Position numbers and translations under genes: made by a program. The notes under the pieces were generated by a model, which did not search any database, was not told the origin of the DNA, and saw nothing but the letters and a program-made list of their open reading frames with translations. From NCBI RefSeq assembly GCF_001625195.1, contig NC_054390.1, positions 1,550,001 through 1,614,000 of the forward strand: a stretch of 64,000 bases of DNA. The letters are read 5' to 3'. The DNA is from Drechmeria coniospora (Eukaryota; Ascomycota; Sordariomycetes; Hypocreales; Ophiocordycipitaceae). Of this stretch, positions 24,194-35,619 are shown in pieces. The first letter of the stretch is position 1; every line of letters begins with the position of its first letter.

Positions 24194-24596
24194 ACGAGAA
24201 GAAATGAGTAGAATGTTTATTCTGTTGCAATGCAAAAAGCAAAAACTTGTGCGTTTATGACGTCTTCTTTCATCCTATTGCACCGTTTGTTGGAGGCTCA
24301 GCATTCGGCGGCATCGGGAACTTGGAGGTAGAAAAGAACAGAAGAATGTCCGAGAAGGCCACAGGTTCCTCGTGTCGTTGCCCCGTCCCAGTATACGATG
24401 CATGGCCGTGACTCAATAGGAAGCGAGACAGTGAAGCGCGAACGCTCGGACCAGTCAACTTATCAGTTCAGTGCGTGCCCACTCAAGTATGACGTTCAGT
24501 TCGACTTGGATATTGTGACTGGTGGCGTGCCGAATTGACTTTGTCCATTCCTATTTTTTCCTCTCAAGATTGACTTCCGCTCATGCCCCAGCTGCT
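24194..24596. other. Convergent 3' intergenic region
   Basis: About 400 bases between the stops of PP2A-A (+) and the methyltransferase (-). It must hold both 3' untranslated regions and terminators. No further gene is seen. Base use is normal, with no RIP. Confidence 0.7.
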
Positions 24597-25496
24597 TCAC
24601 TGCCGCGTCTTCTTCAAACACAAGGTGCTGATGGTCTGGCCCTGTGCACCTCCAAAGTTGAAGGTACGATACCTAATTTTCCCTACAACTTCAAGCCGCG
24701 ATACTTTCTCTGGTCCTTTCTGGCTTGGTGGACACACCCTCTCCAAAGTAAACCACTTTTCCAGCTCCTCCTCAGTCCAGTTGCAGCTTGTAACGAGGAA
24801 AATACCTTCATCTCGAACAAGCTGCAGAATACGCTCTGGATATGCCTCACACAAGCGCCGACCGAGGCTATCCTTGTCTTCTGACAGGCTGATAGCATCG
24901 AACGTGCCTTTGTCCAATACGACATCCCACCCTTGAGCATCGGTGCCGTCAAGGATAACCATATTCAGCGGGCCAGCAATGATATCCCACTGGCAAAATT
25001 CGACTGGAACAGGTAATTGGCCCCCCTGTGCTTTGGAGGCGCTGATCTGATTCGCGAATGCGATGCTACGGGGGCTGAAATCGACACCTAGAGCACGTCC
25101 TGACCAGCCGTCGCCCCTCAAGGCGAAGAGGAGTGATCCATTACCACAGCCAAGGTCTAGGAAAGATGTTGTGTCTCTTGACAGTATTGTACTTGAGGCA
25201 GAGGAGGGGTCGGAGAGATCAGACAAGAACTGAACAATTTTGTCTTCGGCATCTGAATCATCGAACCATATTGTGCCAATGTCAGAGGGGTCGGCAGCAT
25301 GGTTGAGGAGTTCGTTTGTGTAGAGAGTATCCCAACTGCATTTCAAAGTCAGCGCCGGCCAATATTTGAACTGAACTGACCCATCAGCCCAACTATCTAC
25401 CTATGGTAGTGGATAGCTATCAAATGCTCACTATTCTTTCGTGCCAAGCTTTGAGGGCTCAAGGTGTCCTGGCCTCTCGTTTGAAGTGTTTGGCAT
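24597..25496 (-). CDS. EFM4: EFM4/METTL10-type eEF1A lysine methyltransferase
   Basis: Predicted SAM-dependent methyltransferase; the yeast (Efm4/See1) and human (METTL10) relatives methylate a lysine of translation factor eEF1A in the cytosol. Exon 1 is 25496-25432 (MPNTSNERPGHLEPSKLGTK), exon 2 is 25335-24597; the 96-bp intron has GTGAGC and TGCAG ends and splits the Tyr codon of the EYWDTLYTNEL motif. The product is 267 aa. SAM-binding motif I LDLGCGNG is at residues 81-88, the acidic post-I residue in GVDFSP is D107, and the family motif LDKGTFDAISL starts near residue 162. TSCNWTEEEL follows. Without exon 1 the protein would start at a spurious MKCSWD. Ends 403 bases from the convergent PP2A-A stop and is divergent from RBD2. 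Confidence 0.93.
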
Positions 25497-26571
25497 CACG
25501 GTCTTGGTAGAAGTGGAAAAAATTACTCTGCCCCAAGTTTGGCAGAGAGATCTCGCCTCCAACTGACTAATTAGTTGCACTTGGAAAGGAATGGACTAGC
25601 GATCCTGCAATTAAGGTGCGGTTGTGTTGGAGTGACCAATGAATTGACCGATGTCGTGGCAGAAAACTTACAAATATCTCCAACTCAACTAGCCGCAACA
25701 AGCCTAGAAGTGACTACAGGAGGAGGAAGCGCTGACGTTTCGATGCAAACACCTGAATTAACGGGTTGTGCAAAAACTGTAAAATGTAATAAGCAGCTTT
25801 ATATCGAGGTTAGAACTAATTAAATTCAAATGTACTCCGTACAAGATTCACGAATATGCAAAAACATGCTTTATATATATAAGATTACTTTATTATGAAT
25901 TAAATATGAATTAAATAAGTATATTAAGGGTATTAGAAATAAATATACTCAATATATTATAAGTACTCCGTATTGTAAAAAAGTAAAGTGTATTTTGTAT
26001 TATGTGTTTTAAACATATAAGTGTTTATGAGCTAGTGGTTTTTTTAGGGTTTTTTGGTATATGTACAAGTATAAGGGTATGAATATCTTCTTTTTCTTTC
26101 TTTAAAGCAACCTGAGCCTTGCTTGCATGTAAATCCTAGTGCTGTGTTAAGTGGGGTGAGGATAATAGTATGGAGCATTTCGGAAGTACGCCGTACTTCC
26201 AAGTGTTATGTCTGGAGTACTTACTGCAAGTACGGAGTACGGAGTACAACTACAACTTAAAGTACAGTACGGAGTAAGTACGGAGTACTTGTAAATGTAC
26301 TTACCTGCCGTTGCACTCAGCCGCATCCAATCACGTGATGATAAGATATTATTGCTTGCCTTCATGGACCTACTTGACTGTTAACACTGTACGTTGTATG
26401 TTACGGAGACATCTTGACTACCTAGGCCGACTGTCCGAAAATCAACCCCCCCCCCGGCCGCCCCCCATCCCTCACCCTTGCAAAGAAACGAAACGAAAGA
26501 AACTGGTAGCATCGCGGGGCCCCCCAAAGCCACCAGCGTTGCCACTGCTTCACGCACTTCCACAAGGAGCA
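25497..26571. promoter_or_regulatory. Divergent spacer between EFM4 and RBD2 with TACGGAGTA motifs
   Basis: Shared upstream region of two divergent genes. The middle (25850-26130) is AT-rich. From 26180 to 26300 short TACGGAGTA/TACTCCGTA motifs cluster, with a perfect 19-bp palindrome GGAAGTACGCCGTACTTCC at 26182-26200. Further TACTCCGTA copies lie at about 25832 and 25964. A pyrimidine/C-rich stretch (26450-26475) precedes the RBD2 start. An 82-residue open frame at 25575-25823 has no recognisable content. Confidence 0.55.
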
Positions 26572-27613
26572 ATGCCTGGCGTGCCGCAGCGGTTCAGCTC
26601 CGCCCGAGCTCGATCTTACGTCCTTCGACTCCCGCTGTTCACCCGACTAATTATAGTCGTTATTGTCTTCTTCTGGATACTTAGTTTACCAAACTTCTGG
26701 GATATAAAGAAATGGGGGGCCTTGATCCCAGATCAAGTCTCCATTACTGCTGGTCAGTCCCGATGATGGATGCATCGCACGATAATGCGAATCATGATAT
26801 CACTGCTAACAGCTGCTTTGCGAAGCCTACCGTCTCTCAACCTTTCCACTAGTGCATCTGAACTGCATACATGCGTTTCTCAACGCGGTTGCCTTGACAC
26901 CGCTCATGGAGCGGTTCGAAAACGAACATGGGACATTGACCACACTCACCTTGTTTTTTGGACGTGAGCATGACGCTCGACCCCTTGGGTTTCACGGCTT
27001 ATAAATTTCCTAGCACTCACGAGCATCCCGGCCGTACTGTATGTCATTATCGAGCGAGGTGTCCTGAGGGGCAACACCGAAGTCATGGGCGCCAGGTATG
27101 AAAGGACCCGCTGAGCCAATGGGTGCAGCCTTGCCATATGATTAACACTCTCGGTGACAGCATGTGGGTTTTCCTCCTCCTTGGAACAGAGGCGATACGA
27201 ACCTACCGTTCAAACCCTCACTTCGTCATCGGTACATATTGCATTCCCACTTGGACAACACCACTCCTCTTGATTATTGTTGTGGCTGCATTGATGCCAA
27301 ACACAAGTTTGCTCGGGCACCTAAGCGGTCTGGGTGTTGGATATATCTGTGAGAGTCATCCGAACTCCTAGTTGAGCAACTGCTAAAGCAATACCCTGTA
27401 GTTGGTCTCGGCTATCTTAAGCTTCTCGCTCCTCCTGAGTGGGCCCTCCGTTGGATTGAGACTCGCCTTAACCTTCTGGCAGTTCTGCCGCATTACGTGA
27501 GCGTCGACCAGAAGACATATGGCCGATTTGGGGTGCTACCTTTGACTAATGCTCGTGCTGGGACTACAGTGGCAACAGAGCTAGTAGGCAGCACTCAGCG
27601 ATTAGGCCCCTAA
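26572..27613 (+). CDS. RBD2: Rhomboid intramembrane serine protease, RBD2 family
   Basis: Polytopic membrane protease. Fission yeast Rbd2 and Aspergillus RbdB act in SREBP cleavage at the Golgi; that role here is inferred from family. Five exons: 26572-26752, 26826-26963, 27014-27095, 27161-27348, 27402-27613 (801 nt, 266 aa), with GT-AG introns of 50-73 bp (branch CTAAC before 26826, TTAAC before 27161). Landmarks: RSYVLRLPLFTR N-terminus, first membrane segment about residues 25-43, H-x3-N in HAFLN (76-80), catalytic Ser134 in MGAS, catalytic His187 in LLGHL, and the conserved tail QKTYGRFGVLP. The catalytic Ser codon is split by intron 3 (AG|C). Single-frame ORFs see only fragments. ATG 26572 (MPGVPQRF) is preferred over an upstream in-frame ATG at 26311 because the extension is Pro-rich and unlike the family. 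Confidence 0.93.
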
Positions 27614-28044
27614 GACATCAATGTTCTTATTTGTATATACTACATGCATTGGCTATTTGTCTTATTTGTGTCTTTATACAATTAATTTCTATTGAACTTG
27701 TATGAAGTAGCAGTAATTTAAAAGCATTAACTAATACTTTAATACAAGAATATTAAAGGATTTTTTTTACTTCTACTACTTACTGAAGTAGGGCCAACTG
27801 ACTACATATAATACAGAGCACTTATGGGCGCAGTTAATTATATAAGCTCCTAGTTAAACTAAGCGCAATACTATTATATTATGTAATTCTTAAATATAAT
27901 ACTAAAGATTTATCTTATTATGAAATAACCCTTATAATAAATAGTTCTCTAGTCTATTAATTCTCTTTTTTACTTTAGTCTTTTACTAAGTCCTTATACG
28001 TTTCTTGTACTAGCAGTAAATAATAAGCTCTTAATACTAATAAT
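27614..28044. other. AT-rich region downstream of RBD2
   Basis: 3' untranslated region and spacer. Base use drifts from normal to TA-rich towards 28044, consistent with RIP spreading or an old unrecognised repeat. No gene seen. Confidence 0.5.
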
Positions 28045-28220
28045 TGTTAAGGAGTTATTAGGTAGCTGATCTAAGGATCCTAATAAAGTTTATTAAAGGA
28101 CTTAAGGGAAGAAAGACTACTTGTCTGTTAGCGCTTCATTTTCTGTATGCACCCTTTAGGTAGGTCTGTTGTCCCCCTCGTCTTGTGTTATCCAGTTGGG
28201 CTTAGCCTAATACCATAACA
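28045..28220 (-). repeat. Diverged solo LTR related to Gypsy C/D family
   Basis: TGTTAAGGAGTTATTAGG...AATACCATAACA, 176 bp. Collinear with the 171-bp LTR but diverged, with many CTG/TG kept. No convincing TSD. Confidence 0.7.
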
Positions 28221-28232
28221 ATACCTCCTTAT

Positions 28233-28406
28233 TGTTACGGAGTCGCTAGGCGACTGCTCTAGGACTCTTAATAATATTTATTAAAAGACTTAAAGAAGGG
28301 AAAACTACTTAATAGTTAGGGCTTCTAGTTTATGTATGTTCCTCTAGTGGGTCCGTTAGTCCCTTTATCTTGTGTTCTATATTGGGCTAAGCCTAATACT
28401 ATAATA
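28233..28406 (-). repeat. Solo LTR, Gypsy C/D family
   Basis: TGTTACGGAGTCGCTAGG...AATACTATAATA. Flanks CTTAT and CCTAT are similar but not identical, so the TSD is uncertain. Confidence 0.82.
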
Positions 28407-28454
28407 CCTATATGTATTACATTCGGAATTACAATAGGCTAAATTGTTTTTATC

Positions 28455-28625
28455 TGTTACGGAGTTACTAGGCAACTGCTCTAGAGCTCTTAATAATATT
28501 TATTAAAAGACTTAAAGGAGGGAAAACTACTTAACAACTAGGGCTTCTAGTTGTATGCGTTCCTCCTGGTAGGTCCCTTGGTTCCCTCCGTTCTCCTATA
28601 TCGGGCTAAGCCCGATACTATAATA
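28455..28625 (-). repeat. Solo LTR, Gypsy C/D family (171 bp)
   Basis: TGTTACGGAGTTACTAGG...GATACTATAATA. Flanks TTATC (28450-28454) and TTATT (28626-28630) are a likely TSD with one change. The 125 bases after it (28631-28755) are unassigned AT-rich sequence. Confidence 0.88.
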
Positions 28626-28755
28626 TTATTTGGCAAAAGAATACTTTAAAAAAACTAGTCTATAGATATATTGTAACTAAAACAATAAAATAATAATAGC
28701 AATATTAAAGATGTATTCGAAAATGAATAAGTTTTATTTATATATTCTTAATTAT

Positions 28756-28838
28756 TGTTATAGTATCGGGCTGAGCCCGATATAGAATACAAGATAGAGG
28801 GACTAACGGACCCACTAAGGAACGTATTACAAGGCTAA
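28756..28838 (+). repeat. Truncated LTR stub, Gypsy C/D family
   Basis: First 83 bases of the LTR (TGTTATAGTATCGGGCTGAG...), cut off at TTACAAGGCTAA where the full 5' LTR of Gypsy C begins. A stub cut at nearly the same place sits before the full LTR at the right end (43698-43777). Confidence 0.8.
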
Positions 28839-29009
28839 TGTTATAGTATCGGGCTTAGCCCAATATAGGAGAACAAAGGGAACCAAGGGACCTACTAGGA
28901 GGAACGCATATAACTAAAAGCCCTAGTTGTTAGGTAGTTTTCCCTCCTTTAAGTCTTTTAATAAATATTATTAAGAGTCCTAAAGCAGTCGCCTAGCGAC
29001 TCCGTAATA
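28839..29009 (+). repeat. 5' LTR of Gypsy C
   Basis: 171 bp, TGTTATAGTATCGGGCTTAG...CTCCGTAATA. It is followed by TTAAAAGACTT (29011-29021), the self-complementary primer site also present in D. Confidence 0.9.
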
Positions 29010-29089
29010 TTTAAAAGACTTTACTTATACCGGTTAGGAGGAAGGAAAAGCCTAACTATCGTAAGTTAAAATAGATAAGGGGAAGCCCG

Positions 29090-32000
29090 AAAAAATTAAC
29101 CTCCAGTAAGTTATAGAGGACTTTATAGCAAAAGTCTATACGGAGTTTAGCTAAATGTACGCCTAAATGGAAACATACTCTGTATAAATCTTAGCTCTAC
29201 AGAAGAATAGGCAGTAATAGGTATAGCAGGACCTAGGGCATTTGTCGGCCTAGCCAATAGACACCTTAACAATCGACCCCTAGCAGGAGCGGACCGGGGA
29301 TAAGTCGGGTATACTACGGGCCCGTATTAAACGCAAACCGATTCCGGTCGGGGACCCATACGACGGTAATAAGGGTACCTTTATAGCCTGGAAGTTCTGC
29401 ATAGACCGTAAGCTCTAAGTAGATAAGGACTTTATCGGGTCCGCCTAGGACTAATGGATCTTCGTTTAGCAAAACCTCTCGGCCAAAGTCCAGCAATAAG
29501 TTATAACGTACTTCGAAGAAGGCTCCTGTATCGGTTACAACCCGTTCTAATTCCTAACGTACCTCGAATCGGCTTATAGTAACCCTTACCGCTAGTAACT
29601 AGCGGTTATTGAACTAAAGGATATTAGGCAAGGGACGTTAGAGTCGTTCCTAGCGTTCCTTATACGCTTCGAAGAGAAGCTTATACTAGCAGGAGGGATA
29701 TATTAGCCTAGTAAGGTAAAACTTATAAAGCTCCGTATTGGGCTAACTAAAAGAATAAGGGACTATATCCTTTAGTAGGGGACTACAATAGACGACTATA
29801 ATAAGGCAGTCGATATATACAAACGAATTGCATCCAAAATGGAATTGCAATATATAGAGGATAAAATTAAGGACTAGGGCGGGCCCAGCTAGGGGACGGC
29901 TAGGGCAACCCCCCAACCCAATAAGGACAGCAATACTATAATATTAAGGGTCAATACGGTAGGCTCTAGGGCTACAGCTAGGCCTAGGGCGGCTACGACT
30001 AGACCGATAACGAAAACAAACTAAGGCCAAGGCGGGCCCTAACAGTAGGCGAAATAGGTTATACGAGAAGAGAGAGATAAGCATAGGGCGGCCGGTATAT
30101 ATATCCACTATAGGGAGGGAGGCTACTATATCCAACAATACCTATAACAAGCCGTAATCCTATATACCCTAGGGATAAGTATTTAGGCCGCTTATAGGGA
30201 AGAATATATTTACAAGGAATTAAAGACTAAGGAAGAAGAGGGAAATAAGGTACCTCCAAGCTAAGTCTCGCTTAAAGGTACTAAGGGTTTATAGGTAAGC
30301 GGACTATAAGGAACTAAGGGAATTAGGAGACCGAGTTCAAAAAGATTATACTAAGGATAGATAGACTACCCTTTCTTATTGCTATACTTGTAAATTCTAT
30401 AAGGTTCCTTAATATTTAAATTAATAGTAGCTGTAACTACTATAGGGCTATTAGCGAAAGGATAGCCTAATGCCTATAACTTAAGCTTATCCCTCTCCTA
30501 ATAAAACGGCTACTCCAAACGGCTATTACAATATTTCGGCGGAATACAGGCAATACCCTTACCTACCCTACAATAACTAATATAGTCCGTACAATAATTA
30601 ATATAGATAGCTAGGAGAGCCTAGTACTACTATACGTTATCCTAGGCCTAAGTCGAGACGCTATACTAGGCCTACTATAAATAGAACACCGACAGGTAAC
30701 CCTAAACGCAATAGATCGGACTCTTACAATTAGGGCAGTAGGTAACTAAATTATATAAGCAAACGACATTCGCCCTCCCAATAGATTCTAGAAGGTACAC
30801 CTTACGCTAGTACAAACCTTTTTACGGAAATAACAGGGAGTACTAGTAATAATAAGCTTACGAGAAATAGCAATAAAACTATAAGAAATAGCGCTATAAG
30901 TACCCGGAAGTATAAATACAATAACAATAGCCCTACCTACTCTTCCGGTAGCCCTTTAGGATTACGCTAACCTTTTCGATAAGGAACAGGCCTTGGGCCT
31001 ACTACTATACTAGGGCTCCTAAGACTACTATATCCAACTATAACAAAACGACAAGGGAGAAACGCTACAGCTACCCTAGGGTCCACTATACAATATACTA
31101 TAAGACTAACTACTCGAAGTCTATAAGCAGATTATAGACCTACTGGACAAGGGATAGATATAAGTAAGTTCGTTAGCAGCAGTAGTACTAATACTACTTA
31201 CTAAGAAAGAAAACGAAGGATAGAGGCTATATATAGACTACCGGGCCCTAAATAAGATTATATAATAGGACTATTACCTACTCCCGCTAGTTAAAGAAAC
31301 GCTCCGCTTACTCTTAGGGGCACGCTAGTTTACTAAACTAAACGTACAAGCAGTATTCTATAAGTTATATATAGCGCTAGGAGACAAACCGCTTATAGCA
31401 TTCCGTATATAATTTAGTCTATTCGAATAGTTAGTCTATCCCTTCGGCCTAGCTAGAGCACCGGCTTTATTCTAGAAATACATTAACGGGGTATTATAGG
31501 ACAAATTAAGGGAGTAAGTTATAGCCTATCTAAACAATATCCTAATCTATACCTCCGGATCGAAGGCTAACTATATTACTAAGGTTAGGGAAATCCTTAA
31601 GCGGCTCCGGGCAGCCGGTCTTTACCTAAATTTCAATAAGTACGTATTCGCAATAATAAAAGTTAAATACCTTAGGTTTATTATCCAAGCAGACGTTAAG
31701 GTTAGGCCTAACCTAGCGAAAATTGCTGCAATTTAAGAATAGTAACTACCTACTAAGGTAAGGGGGATTAGGAGCTTCCTAGGCTTTACAAACTTCTACC
31801 GCAAATTTATTCCCAATTTTGCAAGCCTTACAGAACTACTTACAGCCCTTATAGGGAGGGGTATACTATTTTACTAGGGACCTAAAGAAGATATAGCCTT
31901 CCAATCCCTTAAGCGTACCTTTTCGTTATACCCGATCTTAGTACAATAGGACCTAGATAGAAAGACTTTTATTAAGACCAATTACTTAGGCAAGGTACTA

Positions 32001-34210
32001 GGCGGATACCTCTTGCAAATCGATAGTAAGGGGGTCCTACAACTAGTAGCCTACCACTTAGCCAAACTTACACTAGCAGAAAGGAATTATATAATCTACA
32101 ATAAGGAACTCCTAGTAGTTATTAGCTATCTTAAGGCATAGTCGGTAGACCTATAAGGCGTTACGGAACTATTTACTATTCTAACGGACTATAAGAACCT
32201 TAAATACTTTACCAAACTACGGGAGATATCGGAACAATAGGTACAATAGGCGGAAGTCCTTGCAAACTTTAATTACTCGCTATAGTATAGACCAGGCTTG
32301 CAAGTACAACGGCCGGATACGCTCTTGCATCGGGAATAAGACAAGGAGGACGCACTACGCCTAGGACAAATACTTCGGCCGGTATTAATCTCTACACTAC
32401 AGGAGGCGCCTAAAGGCCAACCCGCGCAAGAAGGTCCCAACGCCCAGAACACCTAGGATACAGTAATTACAAATACGGGTACAGATCGAGCGAATATAGG
32501 GATAGACCGGGCCTAGGCCGGCTGCAAAGTACTAAGTACCTAAGATACAATAGCTACAAATACAGAGGCGGACCGGGCCCGTCCAGAGACGGAAGGGGGA
32601 TAGGGAGCTATCAATACATCCTAACTACTCCTAGTAGTATAGGGACTACTCCTAGCAGTATAGGGACCAATAGGGAGGGAGATACTATTTCTATAGGATA
32701 CGCTAGCCGACCGACTGCTCTTCCCGGAACCCTACCTATAGGAATTATAGGACTAAGCGTTACAAAACGATACAATATACAAAGCTTAACGATAAGCAGT
32801 AGCAATAAGCGCGCGGAAATTCCTAGCAGAAGCAAAAACAAAAGAATAAACGGCTAATTATACTATTAGTACCTATAGCGCAATATACTATAGGGAACGC
32901 CTATAGGTACCTACCTAGGAACTACTAATAATGCAAATAATACAATAGGTATACAAATTACCTATATCGGGCCACCCTAGTCGTAATAGAATATTCCGCG
33001 TACTTTAGCAGGACTTCCACTAGAATAGTATATTATAGGACGTAGTACGGTATGTTTGGAATTACTACTATTACTAGAGCTGCAAGAGCCGTCTATAGAG
33101 ATAGGAACTCCTATAGCTAATCCCCCCGCCAGACCGTTACTGGAAGTAGATATCGATCGACTTTATAACTAACCTACTAGTATAGAACGATAAGGACCCC
33201 TAATTCTTAATAGTTATTACAAACCGCCTCTTTAAATTTATCCAACTTAAGGCAATAACTACAATAAGCGCAAAGGCTTATACGGAATAGTTTAAAACCT
33301 ATTGGTAGTAATTTAGGGGTTTTCCCGCCTAAATTATAATAGATCGGGGATTAAACTAGCTTAGTAAGTTCTAGATATCCCTATGCTCCCTTATTGGTAT
33401 AAAGTAACTCCTATTAACTTTATACTACCCCTAGATAGATAGGGGTACCGAGAGGGTAAATTAGGAAATTCAAGCTACCCTAAGGATCCTAATCTCGTTT
33501 AAGTAGTTCGACTAGCCGGCCCACCTAGCCGCCTACTAGCTAGCCCTAAACAATAGGGAGTCTTTAGTTACAGGAGTTAGCCCAAACAAGCTATTGTTAG
33601 GCTATAAAATCGGTACAATACCGAGGGTAGAGGACAATTAGGTAAGCGTAATAATACCAAAAGGGAGGGCTATTGCTTTCCTATAATACCTAAGGGAAGG
33701 AATAGAAATTATATAAGCGGCTATTGCCTTTATATAATAATGCTTATATAAGTCGGTAGTAGCTTTAGGTCGCCTAGTAGAAAAGTTCTAGGTAGGTAAT
33801 AAGGTCTAGCTTAGCCTTAGATATATTAAAACCAATAGGCTATATAGGAAGCTAGACTAGGTTGCTTTTAAGTTTACAGTACTAGTAGTACTAATACTAC
33901 TTATAGTAATACTAAATATTCCTTAGGGCTTATACCCTACCTTCTATATAGACCTTATTGAAAGGGCAGCAAACAACCCCTTACCCAGTTAGGTAGTACG
34001 GGATTTAGAGCTAGGCCTACTGCTAGTCTAAGACGAGGACGGTACCTTATAAGAGGAATACTAGGTTAAATACATTCTTACTATAAGGGGGGCCCGAGGC
34101 CAAGGGGGATAATGCAATACCCTTATAAAATAGCTGGGTTACAAATAACTAACCTAGGAACTAATAGAGGCTTTAGTACAAACGGGAGCCCTAGAGGAAT
34201 TTACGCAGTA
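29090..34210 (+). pseudogene. Gypsy C gag-pol remnant
   Basis: Collinear with Gypsy D gag-pol. The zinc knuckle region (about 30090-30145) has its Cys and His codons changed to Tyr. The RT motif reads YLNN at 31527-31538. Integrase is at about 32900-33700, and the chromodomain lies near 34060-34210. Dense TAG/TAA stops of RIP type. Dead. Confidence 0.85.
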
Positions 34211-34339
34211 ATAGGGAGATCCCTATACAAACGGTAGAGCGCGGGTAAGCTGTAAAACGAGACGTAAAATTTTAACTATACTAAAGGAAAAAATCGGCCC
34301 TAGAGCGCCCCCGATAAGGGCCTAACCCAATACTACTAC

Positions 34340-35352
34340 TACGGATATACGCTAGTCGTACTACTTAGACTTATCGGTCTCCGTATCCTCCTTACTCTTA
34401 TCCTCCTTGGTATCCTCCTTAGGGAGGGTCTTAAAACTATCCGTTGCGGTACTCGGGCGGGGGCAGGACGTAACCAAGGGGGGCGGGGGCGGGGGTATAA
34501 AATAAAGGCGCTAGGCGACTTAGGTAATATAAGGGGCGGAGGCAATAGGGCGGTACAACGGAGTTACGTTAGCTATACGGGACGAGCGCAACCTACTGCA
34601 ATTGCGGGTAATGCGGGGAGTAGAGGGGGCAGGATAGCGCACTAAGGGGGAACTACTAGCGCAAGACTCGCGCAACTTATAGATATTGCAGTGCATTTCG
34701 GCCAAAGTGGCCACTAATATTACGGAGTCGCTAGGCGACTGCTCTAGGACTCTCAATAATGTTTATTAAAAGACTTAAAGGAGGGAAAACTACCTAACAA
34801 CTAGGGCTTCTAGTTGTATGCGTTCCTCCTAGTGGGTCCCTTGGTTCCCTTCGTTCTCCTATATCGGGCTAAGCCCGATACCATAACAACTAACTCGGTA
34901 CTAACGCCCTCCTGCGCCTGCTAATAGCGGGCGAGGCCGCGTATATTACTCTGGATGCCCGTTAGGGCCCGAGCTATACCCTAGGTAAACACGCCGAGCT
35001 ATATGCTTAGCATAGCGCCGGAACGGCCACCCGCTTAAGTCGGGGTTAAGGCGTTAGCGGTAAGGACGAGGGTACAATTCGGGTCGTCGTTATTGTTAGC
35101 GGCGGCAGGGGGAAAGATAATACCCAGTACGGGGGCAAGGGTGTAGGCGGGGCGCATAGGAGCAGGCTCTATTTCGGCCAGAGCTAGGGTGCAAGCCCAA
35201 ACCCGGCCTAGGGCTAAAAACTCAAGCAATAGGACGGCACAAGCGCCCGGTACGGCCCCAACCTTAGGGCGGGCCTCGACTAGGATATAGATATTGCGCT
35301 AGGCGTAAGTACGAAGGTCGCGCAGGGCGCAATACAGTTAAGGGCGCGCAGT
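34340..35352 (-). pseudogene. Gypsy C antisense ORF, distal part
   Basis: Reverse-strand frame collinear with the antisense ORF of D (40875-41981). It is interrupted by a solo LTR at 34718-34888 and cut off by Gypsy D at 35353; the proximal part lies at 42778-43059. It has more RIP changes than the D copy. Function unknown. Confidence 0.6.
34718..34888 (-). repeat. Solo LTR in Gypsy C, with empty site visible in D
   Basis: TATTACGGAGTCGC...GATACCATAACA, 171 bp. TSD ACTAA at 34713-34717 and 34889-34893. The matching position in Gypsy D (about 41226-41232, GCCACCAACTCGG) has a single copy of the site and no insert, which proves the exact boundaries. Confidence 0.95.
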
Positions 35353-35523
35353 TATTATAGTATTGGGCTTAGCCCGATATAGGAGAACGAAGGGAACCAA
35401 GGGACCCACTAGGAGGAACGCATACAACTAGAAGCCCTAGTTATTAGGTAGTTTTCCCTCCTTTAAGTCTTTTAATAAACATTATTAAGAGTCCTAGAGC
35501 AGTTACCTAGCGACTCCGTAATA
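35353..35523 (+). repeat. 5' LTR of Gypsy D
   Basis: Starts TATTATAGTATTGGGCTTAG and ends CTCCGTAATA. It contains AAGTCTTTTAA at 35465-35475, the complement of the primer site. Confidence 0.93.
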
Positions 35524-35524
35524 T

Positions 35525-35535
35525 TTAAAAGACTT
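35525..35535 (+). other. Self-priming primer-binding site of Gypsy D
   Basis: TTAAAAGACTT, one base after the 5' LTR, is the exact reverse complement of AAGTCTTTTAA in the LTR (35465-35475). The 11-base match and its position are those of the Tf1 self-priming system, in which the 5' end of the transcript folds back as primer. This predicts that the transcript starts near 35465. Confidence 0.7.
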
Positions 35536-35619
35536 TACTTATACCGGTTAGGAGGAAGGAAAAGCCTAACTATCGTAAGTCAAAATAGATAAGGGGAAGC
35601 CCGAAGAAATTAACCTCCA

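Noticed and set aside
24522..24952. Several frames overlapping the methyltransferase and its 3' side
   Set aside because: Other-frame shadows of the EFM4 coding exon.
25575..25823. 82-residue open frame in the EFM4-RBD2 spacer
   Set aside because: No recognisable motif or splice signals; likely chance.
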